Of a DNA stretch of 64,000 bases, positions 1-8,765 are shown in pieces. A program made the translations under genes and the position numbers. The notes under the pieces were generated by a model. It was not told the DNA's origin and searched no databases. It worked only from the letters and a program-made list of their open reading frames with translations. How positions within the stretch are numbered: the first letter of the stretch is position 1; each line of letters starts with the position of its first letter. This stretch comes from Nostoc sp. NMS2. GTDB taxonomy: Bacteria; Cyanobacteriota; Cyanobacteriia; Cyanobacteriales; Nostocaceae. The stretch is taken from contig NZ_JABXKH010000052.1 of assembly GCF_017115105.1 (NCBI RefSeq), positions 24,253-88,252 on the forward strand. Reading direction: 5' to 3'.

Positions 1-358
1 GGTTTTGGTTAGGGAAAGCTTTTTGAATCAGGGCGGCAAATTCAGCACGAGTAACGGCTTGATTTGGTCTGAAGCTGCCATCAGGAAAGCCAGCAATCAC
101 GTTATTGTCAGCTAGGGCTTGAATGAAGGGACGCGCCCAATAATCTGAGGAAACATCAGATAAGTTAACTGTTGAAGTTGGTGATGGTGTTGCAGATGGT
201 GTTGCAGGAGATGGTGTTGCAGGGGATGGTGTGTCAGATGGAACGGTACTTTGAGATGAAGCTGGGGTAGAAATTACGATGGGAGTTATTGTAGCAGCTG
301 TCATTCCCACAACTAGTAAAGCAACCCTTGCTGATGGCCAACGAAAAAAACTAAACAT
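1..358 (-). CDS. SLH-domain secreted protein, 5' part only (runs off the window edge)
   Basis: An open frame starts at the ATG at 358 on the minus strand and is still open at base 1, so only about 119 N-terminal residues are visible. It begins with a short basic and then hydrophobic stretch typical of a signal peptide. A Thr/Ser/Pro linker follows with repeated TPSPA units, and then the start of an S-layer homology domain (DYWARPFIQALADNNVIAGF, then a Phe-Pro-Asp-Gly-Ser-Phe-Arg-Pro run and TRAEFAALI). In cyanobacteria such domains tether proteins to peptidoglycan or peptidoglycan-linked polymers. The function of the missing C-terminal part cannot be judged. The GATGGTGTTGCAG coding repeats in the linker show slippage-type duplication. 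Confidence 0.85.
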   Translation of the reverse strand, partial: MFSFFRWPSARVALLVVGMTAATITPIVISTPASSQSTVPSDTPSPATPSPATPSATPSPTSTVNLSDVSSDYWARPFIQALADNNVIAGFPDGSFRPNQAVTRAEFAALIQKAFPNQN

Positions 359-1229
359 GGAAATATCCTCTTTTGAAATTCTTGGATTGACTATTGGAAA
401 ATACTGGATGCAAGGTTAAGTTAATACAAATATCCAGATGATTGCTTAGTTTACATCGCTATGGATGGGAACCACAAATACAACCGTTAACTCTGGAAAA
501 TCCAAATGTTGGACATTATGAGTAGCTGCTCTGACATCTCATCACATTTATCCAAATGTTCACCACAAATAGTATTATATTCCTATTTGATTTTTAAAGA
601 ACCGCAGATAACACTAATAATGATAAGCAGTGATTCTGTGGTAATATACTAAGTTGCAACAATAAAGATAATTAGTGCGAGTAGGCGATTTTATCACTTC
701 TAAAATCGCAGTCAAGCAGTAAGAAAGTTGGCTTTTAATAGCCGTTTCTTTATAATTGCCGACGAGGGTCAATACCGTCAAGCTCAATGCATCACGATCT
801 TTAACAAGATTTAAGAAATAGCAATGGGTGTTGGCGATATGATGTATTATTAGTCTTTTATCGTAATTATACAACTAACTAATGGCTGGATTCTGATAAA
901 AAACTTTCACTCTTTAGATAGTTGTCGTTGAGAGAAAAAATTCCAATACTAGACTGAAAATTAGCGATCGCAATCCCAAATTTGGGGCATGATTGCGCCA
1001 AGATTTTTACCTCGGAATTATTCTTTTACAAAAGACAATTTTATGAAAATCAATCCAAGGATAAACTAGGATTTTTGATAGGACTCATGCAAACCTACAC
1101 GCAGTAGGGCAATTGATGAATTGCTCCTACCTGAAAATAAAGGTTTTGGCTAAAGTTTTGCGTAAGTCCTGTTGGAATTTCATAGAAGTGCAACGTCTCT
1201 TCGCATTTTGAGCCAGTCAGAAGCGTTAC
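359..1229. other. gene-free spacer with one 91-bp miniature element
   Basis: This spacer of about 870 bp lies between two minus-strand genes. It contains the 91-bp element at 1080-1170 and one GCGATCGC site near 963. An 86-codon frame on the minus strand (614-874) has no recognisable domain and unusual Tyr/His-rich ends, so I did not call it. The promoter of the SLH gene should lie just above 358, but I see no convincing -10/-35 pair. Confidence 0.5.
1080..1170. repeat. 91-bp miniature inverted-repeat element, copy 1
   Basis: The ends are AGGACTCATGCAAAC and GTTTTGCGTAAGTCCT, an imperfect terminal inverted repeat. The interior holds GGGCAATTGATGAATTGC, a near-palindrome. A second element of exactly 91 bp with the same ends and interior lies at 42158-42248. 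No coding capacity. It behaves like a non-autonomous MITE; the parental transposase is not in this window. Confidence 0.7.
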
Positions 1230-4200
1230 TTATCTTTGCCCTAGCAAATCTGCAATTGAGGTTATTAATTCAGTTGGTTGTACTGGTTTGGCAAGATGTT
1301 TCTGAAAACCAGCTGCTAAAACTCGATCGCGATCGCTTTCTCCCGCATAAGCCGTAAGAGCGATCGCCGGAATTTCCCCTCCCTCTTTCTTTGGCATAGC
1401 CCTCAGCAGCCTAATCAGGCTGTAGCCATCCATCTCTGGCATTCCTAAATCACTGATTAATACATCAGGTATGGTCTTGACTATGACAGCCAGCGCCTCA
1501 GTTACCGATGCTGCAACAGTTGTTATTGCCCCATTCTGTTGTAGCAAAAAGTGCAAAAACTCCCGTGTGTCAGCATCATCATCAACAATCAATATCCGTA
1601 GTCCGGCGATCGCTAACGAGTTAAATTTTTGCCCGCCTCCCCCAGTTTCCTCATCTCCCCTACTCTCTTTCATCACAGGCAGTCTCACAGTAAAAATTGC
1701 TCCCTGTCCTTCTCCTGGACTAGCTGCTGTTATAGTTCCACCATGCAACTCTACCAGGTGGCGAACTATTGCCAATCCCAATCCCAGCCCACCAAATTTT
1801 TTGGTTGTACTGCTATCGGCTTGACGAAAATATTCAAATACGTGGGGTAAGAATTCAGGGGAAATCCCTTGTCCAGTGTCTTTAACTTGAATCAGTGCTG
1901 AGTGAGAAGTCAATTCCCCACTTGATGAGAGGCTGACTTCCACAGATCCATGAGAGGGAGTGAACTTGACAGCGTTCGAGAGTAAATTTCCTACAACTTG
2001 CTGTAAGCGATAATAATCGCCTGACACTTTACCAACATTAGGGTCAAGCTGTATTTTTATCTGGATGGATTTGCTTTCTGCTATTAACCGGACTGTTTCT
2101 AATGCAGCATCAATTACAGATGCTAGGTTAACAGTGGCAAAAGTCAGGTTCAACTTACCGCGAATAATTCGGGATACATCCAGCAACTCATCAATTAATT
2201 GAATCTGCAATTGAGTATTTCTTTCGATGGTTTCTAAGGCGCGATTGGTAGTAGCTTCATCAAATTTGCGGCTTTTGAGTAGCGATGACCAACCTAAAAT
2301 GGGGTTGAGTGGCGATCGCAATTCGTGGGAGAGAATGGCGAGAAACTCATCTTTGTTTCGGTTTGCCTGTTTGAGTTCCTCTGCTTGTTGTCTAAGTGTC
2401 TTTTCTAATTGCTTCCTTGGGGTTAAGTCCAGAATAAAACAGATCCAAGATGGCGGATTTTTCTCTACCAAAGCACCACCAATTAGTATAGGAATGCGCG
2501 AACCATCTTTGCGGATGTATTCTTTTTCAAAAGGATTACATACTCCAACCGTTAAAAGTTGCTCTATCCCCTGCCGATCAAGAGCGTGATATTCCGGTGG
2601 AGTCATCTGTTTTCTGCGTACTTTACCTGCTAATAGTTCCTCTCGCGTATAACCCACCATTTCTAAAAAAGCCTCGTTCGCCTCAGTAATATAGTCAGGT
2701 GTGGCGAACATAATGCCAATAATATTGGAATCAACTAAGCGCCTTAATTGAGTTTCACGCTGGCGCAAATTATTTTCTATCTCTTTGCGCCCAGTAATAT
2801 CCTGAGAAGTACCCATCATCCGAACTGGCTGATCGTCGGCATTGTAAAAAACACGACCTTTAGCAGCAATCCAATGAATGCTACCATCAGACCAAAGGCT
2901 GCGGTATTCAATGTCATACTCAACCTTTTCCTGAAAACAGCGAGCGATCGCTTCATTCAGGCCTTGACGATCTTCTGGATGTATGCAGTTGAGGAAAAGC
3001 TCATAGTCCATTTCGACTTCTGGGGCTAGTCCAAATAGCTCCTTACATTTCTCTGTCCAAACTAACTCGTTGGTGGTAATATCCCAAAACCACATACCCA
3101 GTTCCGCAGCAGTAGTGGCTAACCGAATCCGTTCTTCACTCTCGCGCAGGTTTGTTTCAATTTGCTGGCGTTCGCGTAGCGCAGCTTGCTGTTTGGTAAT
3201 ATCAGTACTAGCACCAACTACCCTAACTACCTGACCATTTGCATCCCGAACAGCAAACCCCTGGTCTTGCACCCATAAATAGCGGCCATCTTTGTGACGG
3301 ATTCGATACTCAATGCTATAACGGTTGCCATTGGCCATATTAGCCATGAACTGGTCGTTAACTCTTTGTTGGTCATCGGGGTGGATGAGTTGTTGCCACC
3401 ACTCGAAGGTAGGTTCAGCTTCTTGTTGTGTGTAGCCAAAAACCTGAGTTAAACCCTGAGTTCTTTCCACACTACTTCTGTGAATTTCCCAGTCATAGAT
3501 TAGACAATTAACCGCCGCAGCTACTAGCTCAAACCTTTCGTTACTTTGCCGCAGCGAAATTTCTATGTGTCGTCGCTCTGTAATATCAAAAGCAATGCCT
3601 AAAAGATATTTTGGGAATCCCTCAACAGTTCTGCTATATACAGTGTCATAGCTACAAAACCAACGCCACTCTCCATTAGCGTGTCGAATTCGGTACTCAA
3701 AGCTGAAGACTTCGCCCTGACGGGCAGAATTAAATCTTTCAAAATAAGCAGGGAGTTGAGCCAAATCTTCAGGGTGTAGAAGTTGGGTAAATAAATCCTT
3801 TCCCATTGCCTGGATTTCTGCTGGTGTGTAGCCCCAACCTTGAGCAATTTCGTAATTAACATAAGAATTTCGCTGCTCAATGAGGTCATATATGTAAAGT
3901 ATCCCCGGAAGAGTACCAGCAATTTGTTGGAACAAACGTTGACTATCCCACAGTATCTGAGATTCATTTGCATCAACTTGTTGAGTATCTTCATCAAGTT
4001 GTGCCTGCTTAAATTCTGTAATCTCCGAAAAAGTTGTGACGATCGCAAAGGGAGTGTTTACTCCCGCTTGGAACAGAGGTTGTGAAGATAATAATAGCCA
4101 GACTAGCTCACCATTTGGCTTATAAAAGCCACACACCACATTTAAACAAGGTTTACCTGTTTTCTGAGCAGCGATCGCTGGGTGAGTTTCATTAGCTAAA

Positions 4201-4448
4201 GGAGAGCCATCTTCATGAAGAAATTGCCACTTGGGATCTAGCAAATTTTGCCCTACCAGATGTTCTGCGGTTAATCCCAAAATGCGATCGCAAGCTGCAT
4301 TGCAAGCCTGGATAGTACCATCCGCCAACTGAAGCAACATTCCCTCTTCTCCACTGGCTAAGAGCGAATAATTTGCTTTTTTACTAACTTGCCGATGCAG
4401 CAGCTTTTCATTAGCCAGCTGGTTTCGGGACTTTTCCGCGTCTGGCAT
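1230..4448 (-). CDS. multi-PAS hybrid sensor histidine kinase with C-terminal receiver domain
   Basis: A soluble protein of 1072 residues without evident transmembrane segments. About five successive PAS/PAC units fill residues 25-690; the repeated PAC endings (EYRIRHANGEWRW, EYRIRHKDGRYLWV, EYRSLWSDGSIHW, GIAFDITERR, GTSQDITGRK) are plain. A HisKA domain follows with the phospho-acceptor His near residue 707 (SHELRSPLNPILGW). The HATPase_c domain has GLGLGLAIVRHLVELHGG. A receiver domain has its acceptor Asp near residue 1000 (VLISDLGMPEMDGYS) and ends with the conserved Lys-Pro (HLAKPVQP). It should autophosphorylate and pass phosphate to its own receiver. No output domain or partner regulator is adjacent, and the ligands are unknown. 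The ATG at 4448 is the only convincing start. Confidence 0.93.
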   Translation of the reverse strand: MPDAEKSRNQLANEKLLHRQVSKKANYSLLASGEEGMLLQLADGTIQACNAACDRILGLTAEHLVGQNLLDPKWQFLHEDGSPLANETHPAIAAQKTGKPCLNVVCGFYKPNGELVWLLLSSQPLFQAGVNTPFAIVTTFSEITEFKQAQLDEDTQQVDANESQILWDSQRLFQQIAGTLPGILYIYDLIEQRNSYVNYEIAQGWGYTPAEIQAMGKDLFTQLLHPEDLAQLPAYFERFNSARQGEVFSFEYRIRHANGEWRWFCSYDTVYSRTVEGFPKYLLGIAFDITERRHIEISLRQSNERFELVAAAVNCLIYDWEIHRSSVERTQGLTQVFGYTQQEAEPTFEWWQQLIHPDDQQRVNDQFMANMANGNRYSIEYRIRHKDGRYLWVQDQGFAVRDANGQVVRVVGASTDITKQQAALRERQQIETNLRESEERIRLATTAAELGMWFWDITTNELVWTEKCKELFGLAPEVEMDYELFLNCIHPEDRQGLNEAIARCFQEKVEYDIEYRSLWSDGSIHWIAAKGRVFYNADDQPVRMMGTSQDITGRKEIENNLRQRETQLRRLVDSNIIGIMFATPDYITEANEAFLEMVGYTREELLAGKVRRKQMTPPEYHALDRQGIEQLLTVGVCNPFEKEYIRKDGSRIPILIGGALVEKNPPSWICFILDLTPRKQLEKTLRQQAEELKQANRNKDEFLAILSHELRSPLNPILGWSSLLKSRKFDEATTNRALETIERNTQLQIQLIDELLDVSRIIRGKLNLTFATVNLASVIDAALETVRLIAESKSIQIKIQLDPNVGKVSGDYYRLQQVVGNLLSNAVKFTPSHGSVEVSLSSSGELTSHSALIQVKDTGQGISPEFLPHVFEYFRQADSSTTKKFGGLGLGLAIVRHLVELHGGTITAASPGEGQGAIFTVRLPVMKESRGDEETGGGGQKFNSLAIAGLRILIVDDDADTREFLHFLLQQNGAITTVAASVTEALAVIVKTIPDVLISDLGMPEMDGYSLIRLLRAMPKKEGGEIPAIALTAYAGESDRDRVLAAGFQKHLAKPVQPTELITSIADLLGQR

Positions 4449-4677
4449 TCTGTAAAGTTAAATAAATTTAAAGTTAATTTAAGATTCAGAGGCTTATACT
4501 CACATAGATTTTAGCCCTATTTCTTCCATTTTTAGGCAAAAATATTACTATCTAGTCGGCTTTCGCATTTGCCGATAAGTCTAATTTAGTTAAACTTAAA
4601 TTTTTTGTGATATATTTCTGTAATCTACAATACCCGTGATGTAGATAATATTGTCGTAGATTTTAAAATTTAATATT

Positions 4678-4794
4678 ATGTCTAGTCAAGAGCCAAAGTC
4701 TAATCAAGCATTTCAGCAAACCCAGGCTACCGGAACAAAGAAGAAGAAACTACAACCTCCCCCAGACATCAAAAAACCAAAGAAAACCGAATAA
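4678..4794 (+). CDS. possible 38-residue Lys/Pro-rich small protein
   Basis: ATG at 4678 opens a 38-codon frame ending at TAA 4792-4794. The product is strongly basic and proline-rich (GTKKKKLQPPPD, IKKPKKTE) with a Ser/Gln-rich N-terminus, so it would be disordered. There is no clear Shine-Dalgarno sequence. The spacer is AT-rich, and the frame stands out from it by composition. I do not recognise a family, and it may be a chance frame. Comparison with related genomes for synonymous conservation would decide. Confidence 0.35.
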   Translation: MSSQEPKSNQAFQQTQATGTKKKKLQPPPDIKKPKKTE

Positions 4795-4852
4795 AAATAT
4801 ATTTCCTAATCATACAAAATACATCATAGTCCCCTCCTCGCTTGAGGGGAGT

Positions 4853-5002
4853 AGGGTGTTTCATAGAGAAAAACTAAAACTGGGTTTCAAAGCCTCTCTC
4901 CGCTTCGGGGAGAGGTTTGGAGAGGGGTAAAAAGCTATGCCACAAAACGAGAAATCAAGACTTATGTCTTTTTCTTTTTCTTTTTTTGTATGAAACTACC
5001 CT
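4853..5002. repeat. 150-bp TIR element with the 'CCTCTCTCC' core block
   Basis: The ends AGGGTGTTTCATAGA and TGTATGAAACTACCCT form an imperfect terminal inverted repeat (compare AGGGTAGTTTCATACA). The interior contains CAAAGCCTCTCTCC, a hairpin CTCCGCTTCGGGGAG and GGTTTGGAGAGGGG. The same block occurs in elements at 22210, 22752 and 31661, which have different ends. Non-coding. The GAGAACCGCTATA at about 5016-5028 resembles the end of the 22752/31661 family and may be a solo end. Confidence 0.5.
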
Positions 5003-5147
5003 GTTTCCCCGAAGCGAGAACCGCTATAAAGATTTAAATTAAGTCTCTACAATTGTCATAAAATCGAAGAAGAATTCTGAATTCAGAATCAATACTTCGG
5101 CTTACCTCGACTCCGCTCGGCACGAGTCGCTCAGTAGCCATCAGTCA

Positions 5148-5327
5148 GGGATTCAGCTCCGCGACTGAATTGTTGTACCACCAAATTTTCTTGTTTGGTA
5201 GGGGTGGAAAAACGCCTATTATTCATCCGCCAGTCGTACAAAATATTCAACTGAATTCTGTTCGCGGAGCGTGCCGGAGGCATTATTCTGACTCCTGACT
5301 CCTGACTCCTGAATTCTGTTCGATAAA
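5148..5327. repeat. dispersed composite repeat (copy related to 30353-30584)
   Basis: It starts GGATTCAG, passes through ACCACCAAATTTTC and ATTCATCCGCCAGTCG, and ends in tandem CTGACTC units followed by CTGAATTCTGTT. The same order of blocks occurs at 30353-30584, where an extra stretch of about 99 bp sits between TTCA and TCCGCC. Just upstream, at about 5093-5135, is a copy of the CTTACCTCGACT/CGAGTCGCTCAGTA palindromic repeat. No gene. Confidence 0.6.
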
Positions 5328-5376
5328 ACAAGGAGCTTAAGCCCCTTGCTCTATGCAACCTCAAAAATAATCGATA

Positions 5377-6456
5377 TTATTTATTTTTCGCTTGAGTCTT
5401 TGCCTGTTCTAAAGCTATTTCTTTAATAGCCTGATATGAATTAACATTTGAACTACCTTCAATAGCTTTAACTGCCAAATCCTGAACTTGCTTGAGAGCA
5501 GATTCAAGTTGTTTAGAAAGATTTTGAATCCGCGTCTCTTGATTATTAATAGTTTGTTCTAGAGATTGCAGTCTTTGTTCATAAAAACGCTTTTGCCCTT
5601 CCACTTCCTTAGAATATAAATCTGATTTTACTTTCGCCTGGTAGTGGGCGATGCCTTTGCCTTCTTCTATAGCTTTTTTGATAGCTGCTTCTTTATCTTT
5701 CGGGAAAGCCTCTACCTTAGCTTTTAATTCTTCAAATTGTTTCTCTCTTTCAGAAATTGCTTTCTCTCGTTCAGCCCACTGTTTCTCTGTCTCTTGTAAT
5801 AATTCTTCTAGTTGTTTATATAGTGCTTTCTGCTCTTGTTCGTATTCGTCACTTTGCAGTTGTCGTTGGAGTTCTAAATTATACTTATACTCTGATGCAT
5901 CGCGTTGCCGAGTTTTATTCAAGTTTTCATTTCGTTCTTTTATCGCCTGTTGCTGTTCCTCCTGTTCTTTTCCCCAAGTATTTCTTTGCTCTAGTATTTC
6001 TTGGAATAACACTTCATAACGCTGGCTATATTCTTCCTGATAAGCTTTCGTATTATCTTCATAAGCTTGGATGAGAGTATCCAAGATATCATCAGAAATT
6101 TCTAAATTGTGCAGCTGTGTTAATTGTTGGATTTCTTCTTCTAAATTTCGCCTGATTTCTTCCAACTTAGAGGCTTTTGTGGTTAGCTGTTCCGATAATT
6201 CATTAGCAGCACTGCCAAAACCTAATTGAATCTTTGCCAAGCTTTCAATTGTATTGTTCATCTTCTGTTGGACACTAGAAAGCTGATTCATAGCTGTTTT
6301 TTGTTCTAATTTAGGCTGTTCTTTAGTTCCAGATTGGTTTTCTTTAGCAACTTTTTCAAGTTCCGATTTCAGTGCTGCTTTTTCTTTAACTAACTCCTCA
6401 TACGCCTGAAGAATTTCTACTTTAGTATTCTTATCAGTCGGCTTTTTCACCACCAC
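5377..6456 (-). CDS. zacK: coiled-coil-rich protein, ZacK-like (second gene of the pair)
   Basis: A 359-residue protein that is almost entirely Glu/Lys/Gln-rich heptads, with no signal peptide or membrane segment. It starts at the first of three consecutive GTG codons; AGGAGG at 6463-6468 lies 6 nt upstream and fixes the start. It is a paralogue of the gene just upstream: both share an N-terminal GxxSQ/KQ..LMQAF or ILQAY-type opening, a central ERE/QRE coiled region and a C-terminal QL..ALKQAQDLA..A block. The spacer is 53 bp, so the two form an operon. As I recall, Anabaena PCC 7120 has two tandem coiled-coil genes, alr4504/alr4505 (ZicK/ZacK), divergent from sphRS-phoU, whose products co-polymerise and keep the trichome straight. 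Order and context match that locus. The symbol rests on synteny and coiled-coil character only. Confidence 0.6.
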   Translation of the reverse strand: MVVKKPTDKNTKVEILQAYEELVKEKAALKSELEKVAKENQSGTKEQPKLEQKTAMNQLSSVQQKMNNTIESLAKIQLGFGSAANELSEQLTTKASKLEEIRRNLEEEIQQLTQLHNLEISDDILDTLIQAYEDNTKAYQEEYSQRYEVLFQEILEQRNTWGKEQEEQQQAIKERNENLNKTRQRDASEYKYNLELQRQLQSDEYEQEQKALYKQLEELLQETEKQWAEREKAISEREKQFEELKAKVEAFPKDKEAAIKKAIEEGKGIAHYQAKVKSDLYSKEVEGQKRFYEQRLQSLEQTINNQETRIQNLSKQLESALKQVQDLAVKAIEGSSNVNSYQAIKEIALEQAKTQAKNK

Positions 6457-6509
6457 GACAAACCTCCTCTTCAGGAATTAAAAATGGTTAAGATGCTACA
6501 GACTCGTAA

Positions 6510-7493
6510 CTATTTAGGGTTAGAACTACCAAAAGCCCTCATAGCTAAGTCTTGTGCTTGTTTTAATGCAGTTTGCAATTGAGCAGAGATACCTTCTATT
6601 TGCTCAGACTGTTTCTTAATTGTTTCTTCCAGAGATTGAATTTTTTGTTCATAACTCTGTTTGTTAGATTCCCATTCTCTCTCAAATAAATCAGCCTCAA
6701 TTTTAGCTTTTTGGCTTGTTTCTTTAATTGCTTCTTCTCTAGCTTTCTTAACGGCTTCTTCCAGTTCGTTAGGAAATGTAGTTACCTTTTGTTCATAGTC
6801 TGCAAACAAGGGTTGGCGTTCAGCAAATATCTTTTCTCGTTGTGCCCAATCTTTCTCTTTCTTTTGAGAATTCTCTTGTATTTCTCTTTGCTGTTGGCGC
6901 TTTATTGCTTCGTAGCTATCGGTATTGAGTTTACGAGTAGTTTCTAACTTATACTGAGATTCTTCTTGTTCTTGCTGACGATCCTTGGCTAATAAATCGT
7001 TATATTCTTGGAGTTTTTCTTCATACTCACCTTGCTCTTTTTGCCATTCTTTTCGCCTAATTGTAATTTCTTTTTCTAGTGCTTCCCTTTTGCTGATAGT
7101 ATCTTGTTCTAGGGTTTTTAATTTTTCTTGGTGTTCTTGACTTAAAATGTCTAGAGTATCCGCTACAACTCTGATTTGTTGAAGTTCTTGTAAACGTTGA
7201 GTTTCAATTTCTATAGCTCGGTTTAATTCATCTAACTTAGAATTTTCCTGAGCTAGTTTTTCAGATAATGCATTGAGAATACTGCCAAACTCCAATTGTA
7301 AATCAGCTAAACCTTTGACAATACTATCAACGGTATATGCAGAAGCTGCTTGCAGAATTTCTTGACTTTTTGCCTTGTCTGCTTCCTCTTGTTTGGTTGC
7401 TATTTTAGATTCCAGCTTTTTTCTTTGGATAATAATTTGTTGAAATGCTTGCATTAGTTGTTGTTTGCTGTCCTTGACTCCAACTGTAGTCAT
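6510..7493 (-). CDS. zicK: coiled-coil-rich protein, ZicK-like (first gene of the pair)
   Basis: About 327 residues when started at the ATG at 7493, which is preceded by GGGAG; a longer frame opens at 7541. Extended heptad coiled coil from about residue 30 to the C-terminus, rich in Glu, Gln and Lys, no membrane segment. Paralogous to the following gene, which probably shares its transcript. In Anabaena PCC 7120 the equivalent protein forms heteropolymers with its neighbour and is needed for normal filament shape (recalled from the literature). The gene is divergent from sphR with a gap of about 470 bp. Assignment as zicK is by position and protein character; a plain coiled-coil protein of other function cannot be excluded. 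Confidence 0.6.
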   Translation of the reverse strand: MTTVGVKDSKQQLMQAFQQIIIQRKKLESKIATKQEEADKAKSQEILQAASAYTVDSIVKGLADLQLEFGSILNALSEKLAQENSKLDELNRAIEIETQRLQELQQIRVVADTLDILSQEHQEKLKTLEQDTISKREALEKEITIRRKEWQKEQGEYEEKLQEYNDLLAKDRQQEQEESQYKLETTRKLNTDSYEAIKRQQQREIQENSQKKEKDWAQREKIFAERQPLFADYEQKVTTFPNELEEAVKKAREEAIKETSQKAKIEADLFEREWESNKQSYEQKIQSLEETIKKQSEQIEGISAQLQTALKQAQDLAMRAFGSSNPK

Positions 7494-7959
7494 CTTCCAA
7501 CTCCCTTCAATAGGCAAATGATTTATTGGGTAGCAAGCCATACCAATGACTACCCTATGCAGACATCAGAGTAGCCTTTAAATCAACATTTTTAACGCAG
7601 TGGAAATACTGAAATCATCGATATAGGATACTTAAGTGGTACGAATTTTCCACAGATATGTCCTTCTATTTTTCAGGTATAGTTTTCCCTTTGAGACTTT
7701 ATAGTAATTTTGTACTACAATAAATATACCTAACCTCATCTCTTCTTGTCAAGATAATGCTTTATATAATTACGCCACACAACAAAGCATTAAAAGCTGG
7801 CAGTCACAGTGATTTAGAAGGGTGATGTGATGTGTGTTACTTTTTGTAAAGAAAATCTAAAAGAATTAACCCTAGCAGAAGTGCCGTTGCACTAAGGCGA
7901 GATAATAGGTTTAATCATGCTAATTGATACAGCCACAGTCCCAGACTTTTGTGATATCA
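7494..7959. promoter_or_regulatory. divergent promoter region between the coiled-coil pair and sphR
   Basis: This 466-bp spacer must carry both promoters. It is AT-rich (long runs around 7680-7760). I looked for tandem CTTAACCT-type Pho boxes and found only isolated half-matches (TTAACCCTA near 7866), so autoregulation by SphR cannot be claimed from sequence. Confidence 0.4.
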
Positions 7960-8712
7960 ATGTATACCACTGAATCGACCAAATATTCTGCCAGAACGGA
8001 CATTGGACAAACCAGCCGTATTCTAGTAGTAGAAGATGAAGAATTAATCCAGGAAATGCTAGCTGTAGCCCTGGAAGAGGAAGGTTACGGGGTGATAACT
8101 GCACGCGATGGCCGATCTGCTGTAGAATATCTCAAAAGTTTTGAAACAAACTCAGGGGAAGTTCCCTTTGATTTGATCATTCTTGATTTGATGCTGCCGC
8201 AAATCAATGGGCTAGATATATGCCGTTTGCTGCGTCATCAAGGAAACCCAGTACCGATTTTAATGCTCAGTGCTAAAGGTAGTGAAACTGACCGCGTTTT
8301 GGGGTTGGAGGTGGGAGCAGATGACTACCTAACCAAACCTTTTAGTATGCGTGAGTTAGTAGCTCGTTGTCGCGCTTTACTCCGCCGCCAACGTCTAAGT
8401 AATTTACCACAACTACCAGTATTAAAATTCAAGGATGTCAGCTTGAACCCTCAAGAATGTCGGGTGCTGGTTCGTGGGCAAGAGGTGAGTCTTTCACCTA
8501 AAGAGTTCCGCTTGCTGGAATTGTTTATGAGTTATGCCCGGAGGGTATGGTCGCGGGAACAATTATTAGATCAGGTTTGGGGGCCGGATTTCGTTGGTGA
8601 TAGTAAAACCGTAGACGTTCATATTCGGTGGTTGCGCGAAAAATTAGAGCAAGACCCCAGTCATCCCGAATATATTGTGACTGTACGAGGTTTTGGCTAT
8701 AGGTTTGGATAA
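7960..8712 (+). CDS. sphR: phosphate response regulator SphR (PhoB family)
   Basis: About 250 residues. The N-terminal receiver has the acidic pair in VVEDEE, acceptor Asp76 (LIILDLMLPQINGLD) and Lys126 (YLTKPF). The C-terminal OmpR/PhoB winged helix (residues 150-250) ends DVHIRWLREKLE...VRGFGYRF. It acts as the transcriptional activator of the phosphate-starvation response in cyanobacteria. The ATG at 7960 is preferred; in-frame GTG (7951) and TTG (7924) codons lie upstream without a clear ribosome site. Gene order sphR-sphS-phoU, with spacers of 53 and 28 bp, indicates one operon. PhoB family membership is certain; the specific name rests on the following sensor kinase and phoU. Confidence 0.9.
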   Translation: MYTTESTKYSARTDIGQTSRILVVEDEELIQEMLAVALEEEGYGVITARDGRSAVEYLKSFETNSGEVPFDLIILDLMLPQINGLDICRLLRHQGNPVPILMLSAKGSETDRVLGLEVGADDYLTKPFSMRELVARCRALLRRQRLSNLPQLPVLKFKDVSLNPQECRVLVRGQEVSLSPKEFRLLELFMSYARRVWSREQLLDQVWGPDFVGDSKTVDVHIRWLREKLEQDPSHPEYIVTVRGFGYRFG

Positions 8713-8765
8713 TTAGTTTAGATAGTTGTTAGTTTTTAGTAGTCACCAACAAACTAACAACTCAA

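Noticed and set aside
614..874. 86-codon minus-strand frame in the spacer above the SLH gene
   Set aside because: No domain, Tyr/His-rich ends, no ribosome site, composition like the surrounding spacer.
7494..7959. Pho box upstream of sphR
   Set aside because: Only isolated TTAACC-like half-sites, no tandem repeat of the expected spacing.
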